64,000 bases of DNA, taken from positions 1-64,000 of the forward strand of contig NZ_JAHTKP010000036.1 of NCBI RefSeq assembly GCF_019192735.1, written 5' to 3'. This DNA is from Kitasatospora aureofaciens (lineage in GTDB: Bacteria > Actinomycetota > Actinomycetes > Streptomycetales > Streptomycetaceae). The translations under genes and the position numbers were made by a program. A model generated the notes under the pieces. It made no database searches, had not been told where the DNA came from, and worked only from the letters and a program-made list of their open reading frames with translations. Of this stretch, positions 15,976 through 24,037 are shown one piece after another (position 1 is the first letter of the stretch; every line of letters begins with the position of its first letter).

Positions 15976-16334
15976 GTCCGAACCATCCACCCCACCCGTC
16001 ACGCTCCGTGCTGGTGAAGTCGGCCCGGGGCGCGGTTCCGGTCTTTCGACCGGCCCGTTTCCCCGGAGCCGCTTCCCGGGCCGACTTCACCACGTGCACA
16101 AGGCCGGTCGGGCTCGGTAGCCGGCCGGAGCGCCGGTGCCGGGGTCCCGCCGGTGGCGGCGACGGGGCAGACTGCGCGCTTGCTCAGGTCAGGGGTGGTG
16201 AAGAGGCCGTCGGAGTAGCCGAGGCTGTGCCCGACGACAGAGTCGGCCGAGTGGCTGCGCGGCGGCGGGCGCGTCCGGGGGCGCCACTGAAGGGCTTGCG
16301 ACCGTCCGTGACGATCCCTCAGGGAATGGGCCGG
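15976..16334. terminator. Intergenic stretch with an 81-base hairpin (16012-16092)
   Basis: No convincing gene lies here. The main structure is a hairpin with perfect 18-base arms, 16012-16029 (TGGTGAAGTCGGCCCGGG) and 16075-16092, and an inner stem 16032-16041 with 16063-16072 broken only by a G-T wobble. It separates the 3' end of the minus-strand methyltransferase from the imuA promoter and probably stops read-through into the SOS operon. The part 16100-16290 reads on the minus strand as an open frame with coding-like third positions but no start; see findings. Confidence 0.6.
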
Positions 16335-17171
16335 TCATCGGGTTCGCCAGACGAAGGCCTCCGTGCTCGGCTGGCGTGCGGAGAAGCGGCCGGACGGGGA
16401 GGAGTGCTCCAGCAGGCGGCGCAGGTCGGCCTCGAAGGCGTCGCGGTCGGGGCCGAACAGGTGAGGGGCCGAGAAGGACATCGAGAACACCTCGGCCACC
16501 GCGTCGTCGGCCGTGCGGTCCAGCGGCTGCCCGCCGGGGACGACGAGGCGTTCCGGGCCGGTGAAGCCCGCCCGGGTGAGGACGGCGGCCTCGTCGCCGG
16601 GGGTGCCGCCCGCCAGGACGCCCCGGCCGGCCCGCCGGACCGGGCCCAGGTAGTGCCGGACCAGTTCGCCGATGGCGGCGTGCGGCACGGCCGGGTGCGG
16701 GAGCCCTTCGGTGGAGCGGGACTCGGTCTTCAGGTCCGAGATGTGCACCAGTGCGCCGCCGGGGCGCAGCATGTCCCGGACGGTCGTCGCCACCAGGTCG
16801 CGGTCCATCCAGTGGAAGGACTGGCCGAACGTCGCCACGGTGAACGTGCCGAGCCCGGCGGGCAGTTGCTCCGCCCGGGCCTGCACCCACGCGGTCTTCC
16901 CGGCCACCCCGGCCGCGGCCGCCGCCCGGCGGGCCGCGGCGATCATGCCGCCGTCCGGGTCCACCCCGACGACCTCGTCGAACAGGTGCACCAACCCCAA
17001 CGCCAACGTCCCCGGCCCGCAGCCCACATCGAGCAGGCGGCCACGGCCGTCCAGCCACAGCGCCCCGGCCAGCACCGCCGCCAGCCCGGGCGCGTACGGC
17101 AGCCTGCCGCGCCCGTAGTAGGCCGCGGTGCCGGCGAACAATGTGTCGTCCCACGTCCAGCCGTCCGTCAT
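16335..17171 (-). CDS. Class I SAM-dependent methyltransferase
   Basis: A 278-residue methyltransferase. Motif I LLDVGCGPGT (residues 46-55) binds SAM, followed by EVVGVDPDGGMIAAAR with the ribose-binding Asp, then VATFGQSFHWMDRD and MLRPGGALVHISDL, as in the UbiE/Methyltransf_11 group. The segment SFHWMD is usual for the enzymes of the YafE/SmtA-like set. The substrate is unknown. The start at ATG 17171 is followed by DDTLFAGTAAYYGRGRLPYAPGL, a conserved opening of this group in which the protein region binds the substrate. It is divergent from the DinB-like gene with a 105-base gap. Confidence 0.9.
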   Translation of the reverse strand: MTDGWTWDDTLFAGTAAYYGRGRLPYAPGLAAVLAGALWLDGRGRLLDVGCGPGTLALGLVHLFDEVVGVDPDGGMIAAARRAAAAAGVAGKTAWVQARAEQLPAGLGTFTVATFGQSFHWMDRDLVATTVRDMLRPGGALVHISDLKTESRSTEGLPHPAVPHAAIGELVRHYLGPVRRAGRGVLAGGTPGDEAAVLTRAGFTGPERLVVPGGQPLDRTADDAVAEVFSMSFSAPHLFGPDRDAFEADLRRLLEHSSPSGRFSARQPSTEAFVWRTR

Positions 17172-17276
17172 GGCCGTTGCGCCGCCCTCCTTGAGAACCC
17201 TCAACTGCTGTGATCCTGCCAGGCCTTCAAGGCCAAAAGCGGTGGACAGGCTTCGTACGATCACCAGACTGGGCCC

Positions 17277-17864
17277 ATGACCGCCACCGACCCCAAGGCC
17301 GACCTCCGGATCTACCTCCAGGACGCCCGCGACGCCCTGCTCTGGAAGCTCGACGGCCTCTCCGAGTACGACCTCCGCCGCCCCCTCACCGCCACCGGCA
17401 CCAACCTGCTGGGCCTGGTCAAGCACGTCACCGGCGCCGAAGCCCTCTACTTCGGCGACACCTTCGGACGGCCTTTCGGCGAACCCACCCCGCTCTGGAT
17501 CACCGGTGACGCCGAGCCGAACGCCGACCTCTGGGCCCGCGCCGACGAGACCACGGCGGACATCGTCGGACGGTACCGCCGGGTCTGGGCCCACGCCGAC
17601 GCGACGATCGAGGCGCTGCCGCTCGACGCGATCGGGGAGATGCCGTTCGGGCAGCGCTCGAAGCAGACCCTCCACCGGGTCCTGGTCCACATGATCGCCG
17701 AAACCCACCGCCACGTCGGCCACGCCGACCTCGTCCGCGAACTCGTCGACGGCACCACCGGCCAACGCCCCGACGGCACCAACACCGCCCCCGGCGACGC
17801 CACGTGGTGGGCGGCCCACCGCGCCCGCGTCGAACAGGCTGCCCGGGAGGCCGCCCGAGGTTAG
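17277..17864 (+). CDS. DinB-superfamily protein (DUF664)
   Basis: A 195-residue four-helix-bundle protein of the DinB/DUF664 group. Metal-ligand histidines are in LLGLVKHVTGAEALYFGDTFG and in QTLHRVLVHMIAETHRHVGHADLVREL; the first helix reads LQDARDALLWKLDGLSEYDLRR. DUF664 members are thought to be metal-dependent, possibly thiol-transferase-like, but function here is not known. ATG 17277 fits the family start. A run of 15-base repeats begins at the base after its stop codon. Confidence 0.88.
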   Translation: MTATDPKADLRIYLQDARDALLWKLDGLSEYDLRRPLTATGTNLLGLVKHVTGAEALYFGDTFGRPFGEPTPLWITGDAEPNADLWARADETTADIVGRYRRVWAHADATIEALPLDAIGEMPFGQRSKQTLHRVLVHMIAETHRHVGHADLVRELVDGTTGQRPDGTNTAPGDATWWAAHRARVEQAAREAARG

Positions 17865-17919
17865 GTGACCTCGGGTCAAGTGAGCTCAGGTCAGGTGAGC
17901 TCGGGTCAGGTGACCTCGG
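17865..17919. repeat. 15-base tandem repeats after the DinB-like gene
   Basis: Units beginning at 17865, 17880, 17895 and 17910 follow GTGAGCTCGGGTCAG with one or two changes each. The last copies overlap the 3' end of the broken minus-strand gene. Confidence 0.8.
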
Positions 17920-18209
17920 CGTCGGGTGCCAGCCGGAGGCCGGCGGTGGCGAGGAAGTCGGCGAGTCCGATGGAGCCGCCGCCGGTGCCGTCGTCCCATT
18001 CCACCCAGAGTTCGCGGCCTTCGCCGTCCCAGGTGTGTTGACGTAACCGGTGAGCGGAACCTCCGGCGGGTCGTCGGTGACGGTGACGTGGCCGAACTCC
18101 ACCATCGAGTAGGGCCGGTGGGGCTCGTCGAGCCTGGGACGGCGAGTTCCTTGTCGTCGGTGTCGTAGGTGTCGACGGTGTCCGGCCCGGCATCCTCATG
18201 ACGTCGCAT
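17906..18209 (-). pseudogene. Small gene broken by two single-base frameshifts
   Basis: Three minus-strand frames join into one plausible protein of about 100 residues. From ATG 18209 the first frame gives MRRHEDAGPDTVDTYDTDDK and KELAV; after about 18140 the second frame continues RLDEPHRPYSMVEFGHVTV, DDPPEVPLTGYVN; after about 18035 the third frame gives HTWDGEGRELWVEWDDGTG and ends ADFLATAGLRLAPDAEVT. Each junction needs one missing base. I do not recognise the family. Codon use is normal for the genome, so the damage is recent or is a sequencing error. Confidence 0.65.
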
Positions 18210-18283
18210 CCCCCCACCCTGATCGGGCCCGGGCACCCCCGCAACGGGATTGGACGGGCGGCGCTGCGGCGGCGGCCCGAAGC

Positions 18284-18748
18284 CTAGACGTGCCGGCGGG
18301 CGGTCTCGACGAAGGTGTCGATCGCCTCCCGGCTGGCGTCCCGGCGGGCGACGACGTCCGGTCGGTCGGCCGCGCGGTCGATGGTGCCGATCTTCGTGAA
18401 GACGTCGGCCGCGACGGCCAGCAGTTCCCGGTCGTCGGTGATCAGCTGGAGTCGGAACAGGGCGTGCTGGGCGTTGGAGCGGGTCTCGAACGACAGCCTG
18501 CGCAGGGCGACTTCGTCGTCGGCGTCGCGGTCCTCGTGCTCGCAGAACCAGTGGTGCAGCATGGCCTGGCGGAATTCGACGAGCAGTCCGGCGTAGGTGC
18601 CGTAGACGTCCAGCCGTTCCTGGCGCAGCCGCTCCAGGCGGGTGTTGTGCTCCGTGCGCCGTGCGGAGCGCTGCTGGAAGACGTGTGTCACCGTCGAGCC
18701 CAGCAGTGTGCCGAGGACCGCGATGATGCTCGTGACTATGGCGTCCAT
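18284..18748 (-). CDS. Uncharacterised membrane-anchored helical protein
   Basis: A 154-residue protein that I cannot assign to a function. It starts with one probable membrane helix (MDAIVTSIIAVLGTLLGSTV), then a strongly charged segment QQRSARRTEHNTRLERLRQE that looks like a coiled coil, then helical regions with LVEFRQAMLHHWFCEHED and FETRSNAQHALFRLQLI. Proteins of this layout are common in Streptomyces genomes and unstudied. ATG 18748 is preferred to 18787 because the latter would overlap the divergent start at 18786 and adds a non-hydrophobic leader. Confidence 0.7.
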   Translation of the reverse strand: MDAIVTSIIAVLGTLLGSTVTHVFQQRSARRTEHNTRLERLRQERLDVYGTYAGLLVEFRQAMLHHWFCEHEDRDADDEVALRRLSFETRSNAQHALFRLQLITDDRELLAVAADVFTKIGTIDRAADRPDVVARRDASREAIDTFVETARRHV

Positions 18749-18785
18749 GGGGGACCATGCAACCAGACGTCCTAGGCTCCCGGGC

Positions 18786-19712
18786 ATGACGACGCAGGGC
18801 GTGGAGCTGGCCGTCCGGTGTGACGAGTGCGGGGGGACGGCTGCGCGGTGGGTCGGGCAGTTCGTCCAGGGGCGGGAGTTGTGGTGGGACTCCGAGCTGT
18901 CGTGCCCGCACTGCGGGGCGGGCCGGTGTGAGCATGCGGGCCCGGGGCCGGCGCCGGAGGCGGTCCGGGAGGCGCTGCTGACGACGCACGGACCGGCCCG
19001 GTTGCGCCCGGCCGCGGGGGCGGTCGGCGCGGTGGCCGCACTGCGGGCGTTCCGCGAGGATCCGGGCGTCTCGCTCGGCCGGGCGCGCGAAGTGCTCAGC
19101 GAGTTCCGGGAGTTCGGCCTGACTGGGACGGCCGTCGAGATGGCGCTCCTGCAGCTGCGGTTGCGTGATCACGGCGTCCCGGCGGACATGGCGCCCGGCC
19201 CGGGCCGGGCGTACCGGTACGTGGGGCCGCCCGAGTTGTGGCGCCGCGGCGGCGGTCCGGGCGGCCAACTGCTCCGGACGTCGGCCGAGTTCGCCGCCTG
19301 GATGGGCGCGCGGACGGCGGCAGAGCTCGCGGAGCCGTTCACCTTCACCGTCGGCCTCGCCGGCTTCCTGCGGCTCGCCCCGCGCCGAAGCGAGCATGTT
19401 GACTGCGCGGGCGGCGCGTTGGTGCTGAGTGCCGGGGAGGTCGGGTTCCGCCGGGAGGGCGGCGGCTGGGCGGTGGAGGAGGTCAGCAACCAGTCCACCG
19501 GCTACTGCCCGGACGTCGCGTCCTGGCCCGCCGTCGCCGCCGCGCTGGACCGGATCGGGGTGCACCGCCCGGGCGGGTTCACGCATGAGGTGGTGTTCCG
19601 CCGCTGTCCGGGGTGCGGACGGAACAACATCGTCCGCGAAGGGCACTTCGTCTGTGTCTTCTGCGACGACGACCTGCCCGCGTACTGGAACGTCGATGGC
19701 GGAGTGTCCTAG
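18786..19712 (+). CDS. Uncharacterised protein with two zinc-ribbon-like ends
   Basis: A 308-residue protein of unknown function. The N-terminus has CDECGG and CPHCGAGRC, and the C-terminus has CPGCGRNN and CVFCDDDLPAYWN, so two CxxC pairs at each end could form zinc ribbons. Between them is a region VEMALLQLRLRDHGVPADM and a section FAAWMGARTAAELAEPFTFTVGLAGFLRLAPRR that looks beta-rich. ELPAYWN-like endings with a zinc ribbon occur in actinobacterial proteins near polymorphic toxin loci, and a SUKH-like gene follows, but a direct link is only an inference. ATG 18786 is immediately divergent from the gene at 18748. Confidence 0.75.
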   Translation: MTTQGVELAVRCDECGGTAARWVGQFVQGRELWWDSELSCPHCGAGRCEHAGPGPAPEAVREALLTTHGPARLRPAAGAVGAVAALRAFREDPGVSLGRAREVLSEFREFGLTGTAVEMALLQLRLRDHGVPADMAPGPGRAYRYVGPPELWRRGGGPGGQLLRTSAEFAAWMGARTAAELAEPFTFTVGLAGFLRLAPRRSEHVDCAGGALVLSAGEVGFRREGGGWAVEEVSNQSTGYCPDVASWPAVAAALDRIGVHRPGGFTHEVVFRRCPGCGRNNIVREGHFVCVFCDDDLPAYWNVDGGVS

Positions 19713-19813
19713 CGGCCTTCTGCAGACGGGCCCCAGGGGCCGGTACGGGTGTGTCAGCGGTGGCCGCTAGGGTCGGGGGAGGTCAGGGGTCGTTCGGCGA
19801 GGGGTGTGGTCGC

Positions 19814-20992
19814 GTGGGGTACGGGCGGGTGGCGGCCGGGGAGCTGCCGGCAGAGGTGCTGCACGCGGGCAGCCGGGAGTTCCTGGTGCGGGAGGGGCTG
19901 CCTGCGGCGGGGGCGTTCCTGGACTTCGGGCGGCTGGGTGCCGGGCCGTTGGAGCCGCTGGACCGGCTGGATCCGCTGCACGGCATACCGGAGGCCGGGC
20001 GGCTGTTCGTGCTGGGCGAGACGGAGTACTGCGCGCATTTCGCGAGCTCCGGCAATCCGGTACTGCTGGACGGCGTGACCGGCGAGGTATTCCTGGCCAA
20101 GGTGGTCGGCGGCCGGCTGGAGCGGGACGTACTGGCCTCGGACCTGCCCGCGCTGGCCGCGCTGGTGCGGGAGGTCGAGCGGGTGGCCGAGGACGCCCGG
20201 CGGCTGGACGCGCGGGACGGGCGGCGCGGGCCGGCCGTCATGGCCGAGGTGATGCTGACGGCCGACCGGCGGTTGCGGGAGCTGGATCCGGGACTGTTCG
20301 GCCGGCCGGACGTGCCGCCCGCGCACTGGGGCACGGCGCTGCTGGTGCGGGCGCTGGGCTGGGGTGCGCTGCCGGGCGGTCCGGACGGGCCCGCGTACGA
20401 GATCGGCGCGGAGCTGGTGGCGGAGATCGCGACGCTGTCGGACGAGGGCCTGGTGCGCCGCTACCGGCCGGAGGAACTGCCGCCGGGGCTGCGGCACGAG
20501 CCGACGCGGCGGCTGCTGACGGAGATCGGCCTGCCGCTGGGCGGGGCGATGTTCGGGGTGTCCGAGGAGCCACTGGTGACCATGGCGGAGGCGTATCCCG
20601 AGTACTTCGACGGTGAGGAGGAGCGCCCGTACCAGCGGGACTTCCTGGCGCTCGGGCACTGGCCGACGGACCTGACGATCGCCCTGGACGGGGTGACCGG
20701 CCGCCTGGAGCTGCCGGACTGGTACGACGACGGCCACCCGGAGGCCTACCTCAACCGCGACCTGTCGGCCCTGCTCTACGCGCTGTGGACGTACGAACGG
20801 CTGCGCGCCGAGTGGGAGCGGTGGGACTACGGGCTGGGCCGCGACACCTGGGCGGTGTTCGACCCGCAGTCGCTGCTGAGCACCGCGGTGGACGGCGTCG
20901 TGGAGGCCGTCGACCCGGAGGCGTTCGCCACGCCGGGGCGCTCGTGGCGGCTGCTCGCCGAGGACGGGCACATGGGCGGTCTGCTGGGCTGA
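19814..20992 (+). CDS. Double SUKH-4-like (immunity-type) protein
   Basis: A 392-residue protein built of two similar halves. The first has GIPEAGRLFVLGETEYCAHF, then NPVLLDGVTGEVFLA; the second has RDFLALGHWPTDLTIALDGV, then TGRLELPDWYDDG. The pattern G-x-(Y/D)...hydrophobic-DG-x-TG-x-(V/L) is that of the SUKH-4/SMI1-KNR4-like group, whose members are immunity proteins of polymorphic toxins or bind diverse partners. Each half also has helical C-terminal parts ending LALLYALWTYERLRAEW-like. No toxin gene is adjacent. GTG 19814 follows GAGGGG; GTG 19829 is an alternative. Confidence 0.7.
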   Translation: MGYGRVAAGELPAEVLHAGSREFLVREGLPAAGAFLDFGRLGAGPLEPLDRLDPLHGIPEAGRLFVLGETEYCAHFASSGNPVLLDGVTGEVFLAKVVGGRLERDVLASDLPALAALVREVERVAEDARRLDARDGRRGPAVMAEVMLTADRRLRELDPGLFGRPDVPPAHWGTALLVRALGWGALPGGPDGPAYEIGAELVAEIATLSDEGLVRRYRPEELPPGLRHEPTRRLLTEIGLPLGGAMFGVSEEPLVTMAEAYPEYFDGEEERPYQRDFLALGHWPTDLTIALDGVTGRLELPDWYDDGHPEAYLNRDLSALLYALWTYERLRAEWERWDYGLGRDTWAVFDPQSLLSTAVDGVVEAVDPEAFATPGRSWRLLAEDGHMGGLLG

Positions 20993-21030
20993 GCCGGGGC
21001 GCTGCGGAAGGGCTCGGGGGCTGCTTCGGA

Positions 21031-21122
21031 AAGGCTCGGGGCGGTACGGGCACAAGGCTCGGGGCGGTACGGGCACAAGGCTCGGGGCGGTACGGGCACA
21101 AGGCTCGGGGCGGTGCGGACAC
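21031..21122. repeat. Four 23-base tandem repeats
   Basis: The unit AAGGCTCGGGGCGGTACGGG plus CAC occurs at 21031, 21054, 21077 and 21100; the fourth has two changes. The array fills the gap between the SUKH-like gene and the small membrane protein gene. No spacers, so it is not a CRISPR. Confidence 0.9.
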
Positions 21123-21228
21123 GAAGGGCGGGCGCCTCGCCGTGCCTTCGACGCGCCCTCGTTGTGCCCTCGTCGGCACGGGCGGAGCCGGGCCGTTCCG
21201 GCCTGCCGGCGGCCGGTACGCTGCCCCG

Positions 21229-21606
21229 GTGACGAACATCCGTACGGCGGCCGCGCGAAGACGGGCGGTCCTGCTCGGGAGCGGCGCCGCGCTCTCGCTC
21301 GCGGGCGCGGGCGTGGTGTACGGGGTGCTGTACGTACGGTCGCTGGACTTCGACGAGCGCTGCGAGCGGGGTCTGGTGTCCGGCGGCGGGCAGCTGCTGG
21401 AGACGGGCGCCTCGTGGCTGCCGCCGGACGCGTGGTGCCGGTTCGAGGACGGGAGCGTGTCCACCACCCCGTTCTGGGCGCTGCTGCTGTTCTACGCCCT
21501 GCTGACCGCCGCCCTCTGGGCGCTGACGGCGCTGGCGCGGGCCCGGAACCCGCAGCCGCGGCCCGGGCTGGACTGGCAGCCGGGGCGGCGCGGGCCGGGC
21601 TGGTAG
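21229..21606 (+). CDS. Small membrane protein, two predicted helices
   Basis: A 125-residue protein of unknown function. Hydrophobic segments at about residues 14-34 (VLLGSGAALSLAGAGVVYGV) and 79-100 (TPFWALLLFYALLTAALWAL) are likely membrane helices. Between them two cysteines (ERCERG and AWCRF) face the same side and could form a disulfide in an extracytoplasmic loop. The C-terminus is basic and proline-rich. The GTG start at 21229 comes before a positively charged segment RTAAARRR. It does not match a family I know. Confidence 0.65.
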   Translation: MTNIRTAAARRRAVLLGSGAALSLAGAGVVYGVLYVRSLDFDERCERGLVSGGGQLLETGASWLPPDAWCRFEDGSVSTTPFWALLLFYALLTAALWALTALARARNPQPRPGLDWQPGRRGPGW

Positions 21607-21674
21607 CCGGGGGCGGGGGCGGGGGCGGACTGGTAGCCGGTGCCCGGGACGGCCTGGTAGACGCTGGTAGCCGC

Positions 21675-22967
21675 CTACTGCTTTGCCGAGGTGACGGGTT
21701 CCGCGGCGGACGACGTGAACACCGGGGCGGCCTCGACCTCCGGAAGCCGTCGGCGGCTGCGGATCGGGGACAGGAAGACCGGCAGGAACGCCACCGCGAG
21801 GACGCCCCCGCCCAGCCACAACGTGGGCCGCAGGCCGAGGAGTTCGCCGAACAGTCCGGAGAGCGCCGAGCCGATCGCGAGCGCCCCGGTGAGCAGGAAA
21901 CGGAAGGTGGCGTTCATCCGGCCGAGCAGCGGGTCCGGGGTCATCCGCTGGCGCAGACTGACGCCGAGGACGTTGTCCACGCCGGTCTTGAACGAGACCA
22001 GCAGCCAGCCGGCCCCGGCCACGAACAGCCAGGGACCGCCGCCGATCAGCGGCACCAGCAGCCCGGCGGGCGCGATGCACAGGCCCGCCAGCCCGAGCGT
22101 GCGGCCGTAGCCGACCCGCACGGCGACCGGGCGGGCGAAGCGCGAGCCGAGTAGGGTGCCGACCCCGCCGGCCGCCCAGAACAGGCCCAACACCCCCTCG
22201 GGAAGGTGCAGTTCCCGCACGAACAGCAGCGGGAGCAGGGTGTTGACGAGCTGGAAGCCGAGGTTGTTGAGCGCGGCGGTGACGGCGAGCGCGCGCAGCT
22301 CGCGGTTGCCGAGCACGTGCCGCAGCCCTTCGGCTATCTGCGCGCCGAGACCGCTGCCGGGGCCGTCGGCGGCCGGTTCGGGGGCGGGGGTGCGGCGCAG
22401 CCCGATCAGGCGCAGCGCCGAACCGAGGTGGCTCAGCGCGGTCACGACGATCGCGAACGGCGCGGTGAGCAGCTGCACCAGCCCGCCGCCCGCGCCGCGT
22501 CCGGCAATGTTGCCGACGGCCATCAGGCTCACCACGACGGAGTTCGCCTGCACCAAGTGCTCGCGGCCGACCAGCCTGGGCAGCACGCTCTGCGAGCCGA
22601 CGTCGAAGAACACCGTCGCGCAGCCGGTAAGCAGCGCGACCGCGTACAGCTGCCAGAGCGTGAGTCCGCCGAGCCACCAGGCGAGCGGGACGGACGCGTA
22701 CAGCGCGGCCTTGACCAGGTCGGCAACGATCAGCACGCGGCGGTGGCGCATCCGGTCCACCCAGGCGCCGGCGGGCAGGCCGATGACCAGGAAGGCGAGC
22801 GTGCTGAGGGTGCCGAGCACGCCGATCTGTCCCGGGCCCGCGTCGAGCGCGGTGACGGCGATGAGCGGGACGGCGACGTAGCCGACGTTGGTGCCGAGTT
22901 GGGCGAGGGCGGTGGCGGTGAAGAGGGTGCGGAAGTCGGCCGCTCGCCAGAGGGAGTCGGGGCGCAT
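21675..22967 (-). CDS. MFS transporter
   Basis: A 430-residue major facilitator of the MFS_3/enterobactin-exporter-like class with about 12 hydrophobic segments. The loop between helices 2 and 3 has GLPAGAWVDRMRHRRVLIVAD, the MFS signature G-x-x-x-D-R-x-x-R-R, and a related LLGRMNATFRFLLTGAL sits in the second half. Members export drugs or siderophores; the substrate here is not known. The gene begins at ATG 22967, seven bases after the stop of the EamA-family gene in the same direction, which suggests a two-gene operon of transporters under the LysR regulator at 24038. CTGGTAG repeats follow the stop. Confidence 0.9.
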   Translation of the reverse strand: MRPDSLWRAADFRTLFTATALAQLGTNVGYVAVPLIAVTALDAGPGQIGVLGTLSTLAFLVIGLPAGAWVDRMRHRRVLIVADLVKAALYASVPLAWWLGGLTLWQLYAVALLTGCATVFFDVGSQSVLPRLVGREHLVQANSVVVSLMAVGNIAGRGAGGGLVQLLTAPFAIVVTALSHLGSALRLIGLRRTPAPEPAADGPGSGLGAQIAEGLRHVLGNRELRALAVTAALNNLGFQLVNTLLPLLFVRELHLPEGVLGLFWAAGGVGTLLGSRFARPVAVRVGYGRTLGLAGLCIAPAGLLVPLIGGGPWLFVAGAGWLLVSFKTGVDNVLGVSLRQRMTPDPLLGRMNATFRFLLTGALAIGSALSGLFGELLGLRPTLWLGGGVLAVAFLPVFLSPIRSRRRLPEVEAAPVFTSSAAEPVTSAKQ

Positions 22968-22974
22968 GGTCCGT

Positions 22975-23934
22975 TCAGTCGCGTGGGGCCGTGGGGGTGG
23001 TGGGGGCCGTGGGGGTGGTGGGAGCTGTGGGGGCTATGGGGACCGGCCGGTCCACCGGGGAGCGGGACGGCTGGCGGTGATGCTTCGTCAGGGAAACGCC
23101 GGCGAGCACGACGATCATTCCGGCGATCGCGCGGAACGTCAGCTCCTCGCCGAGGACGAGGGCGCCGAGCGCGGTGGAGACGACGGGCAGCAGGTAGCCG
23201 ACGGTGGCGGCGCCGGTGGGGCCCTCGGTGGCGATGAGACGGTAGTTGAGGTGGAACGTGAGCCCGGTGCTGGCGATGCCGAGGACGGCGACGGCGGCGA
23301 GTCCGAGCGGGTCGGCGCTCGTGAACGAGCCCGTGGCGCCGCCGGCCGGGAGCGCGAGCGTGCTCAGTCCGGCCGCGGCGGTGAGCTGGGCGGCGGAGAG
23401 GGCGAGCGGGGCGGTGCCCGTCGCGGTGAGCGCACGGGCCATGTAGGCGTAGGCGATCGCGTAACTGACCGCCGCCCCGAGCAGGGCGAGCGCCCCCGGG
23501 CCGGACAGCCCGCCGCCCTCCCGCCACGGGGAGAAGATCAGCAGCACGCCCGCGAAGCCGAGGAGCAGCCCGCCGAAGCGCAGCGGGTCGCGGGCGCGTT
23601 CGGTCCCGAGGGCGAGGCCGATCAGCAGCGACCAGAGCGGGGTGGTCGCGTGCAGCACCCCGGCCAGGCCGGAGCCGACGCTGCGCTCGCCGTAGGCGGT
23701 GAGGAAGAACGGGAGCGCGTTGCAGAAGAACGCCGCCACCGCGAGCCGCCGCCAGACGCCGCCGCCGCGCGGGAGGCGCTGGCGGGCGGAGCGGGCGAGG
23801 AGCAGCAGGACGGCGGCGCCGAGGGCGGCGCGCAGCACGGTGATCTGGACGGGGGTGAGGCCGTGCTGGAGCGCGAGCCTGATCCAGAGGAAGCCCGAGC
23901 CCCAGAGCAGGGCGAGGACGGCCATCCGTGGCAC
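22975..23934 (-). CDS. EamA-family (DMT) transporter
   Basis: A 319-residue drug/metabolite transporter with two EamA repeats. It starts VPRMAVLALLWGSGFLWIRLAL, the canonical first helix, followed by LRAALGAAVLLLLARSARQR, then PFFLTAYGERSVGSGLAGVLHATTPLWSLL; the second repeat includes ALLGAAVSYAIAYAYMARAL and VVSTALGALVLGEELTFRAIAG. GTG 23934 has AAAGGAG eight bases before. Upstream extension is not supported. The tail carries a PTAPTTP repeat coded by GTGGGG-type repeats. It is divergent from a LysR regulator, the usual arrangement for a regulated exporter. Confidence 0.92.
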   Translation of the reverse strand: MPRMAVLALLWGSGFLWIRLALQHGLTPVQITVLRAALGAAVLLLLARSARQRLPRGGGVWRRLAVAAFFCNALPFFLTAYGERSVGSGLAGVLHATTPLWSLLIGLALGTERARDPLRFGGLLLGFAGVLLIFSPWREGGGLSGPGALALLGAAVSYAIAYAYMARALTATGTAPLALSAAQLTAAAGLSTLALPAGGATGSFTSADPLGLAAVAVLGIASTGLTFHLNYRLIATEGPTGAATVGYLLPVVSTALGALVLGEELTFRAIAGMIVVLAGVSLTKHHRQPSRSPVDRPVPIAPTAPTTPTAPTTPTAPRD

Positions 23935-24037
23935 GAGCAGGGCTCCTTTCGGCGTATCGGGGTTGCTGGGACATGGTCGCGCGGCGGGATCCGGTAGGAC
24001 AAGTGAAAAGTTCTCTGCAGCCTTTAAGCTGGACTGC

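Noticed and set aside
15940..16002. Longer imuA starting at 15957 or 16002
   Set aside because: It would place the best LexA box and the promoter elements inside the coding region.
18749..18787. A longer start (18787) for the membrane-anchored protein
   Set aside because: It would overlap the start of the divergent gene at 18786 and add a leader that does not fit a membrane anchor.
21031..21122. Regular 23-base repeats considered as a CRISPR array
   Set aside because: Units are directly adjacent with no spacers and no cas genes are near.
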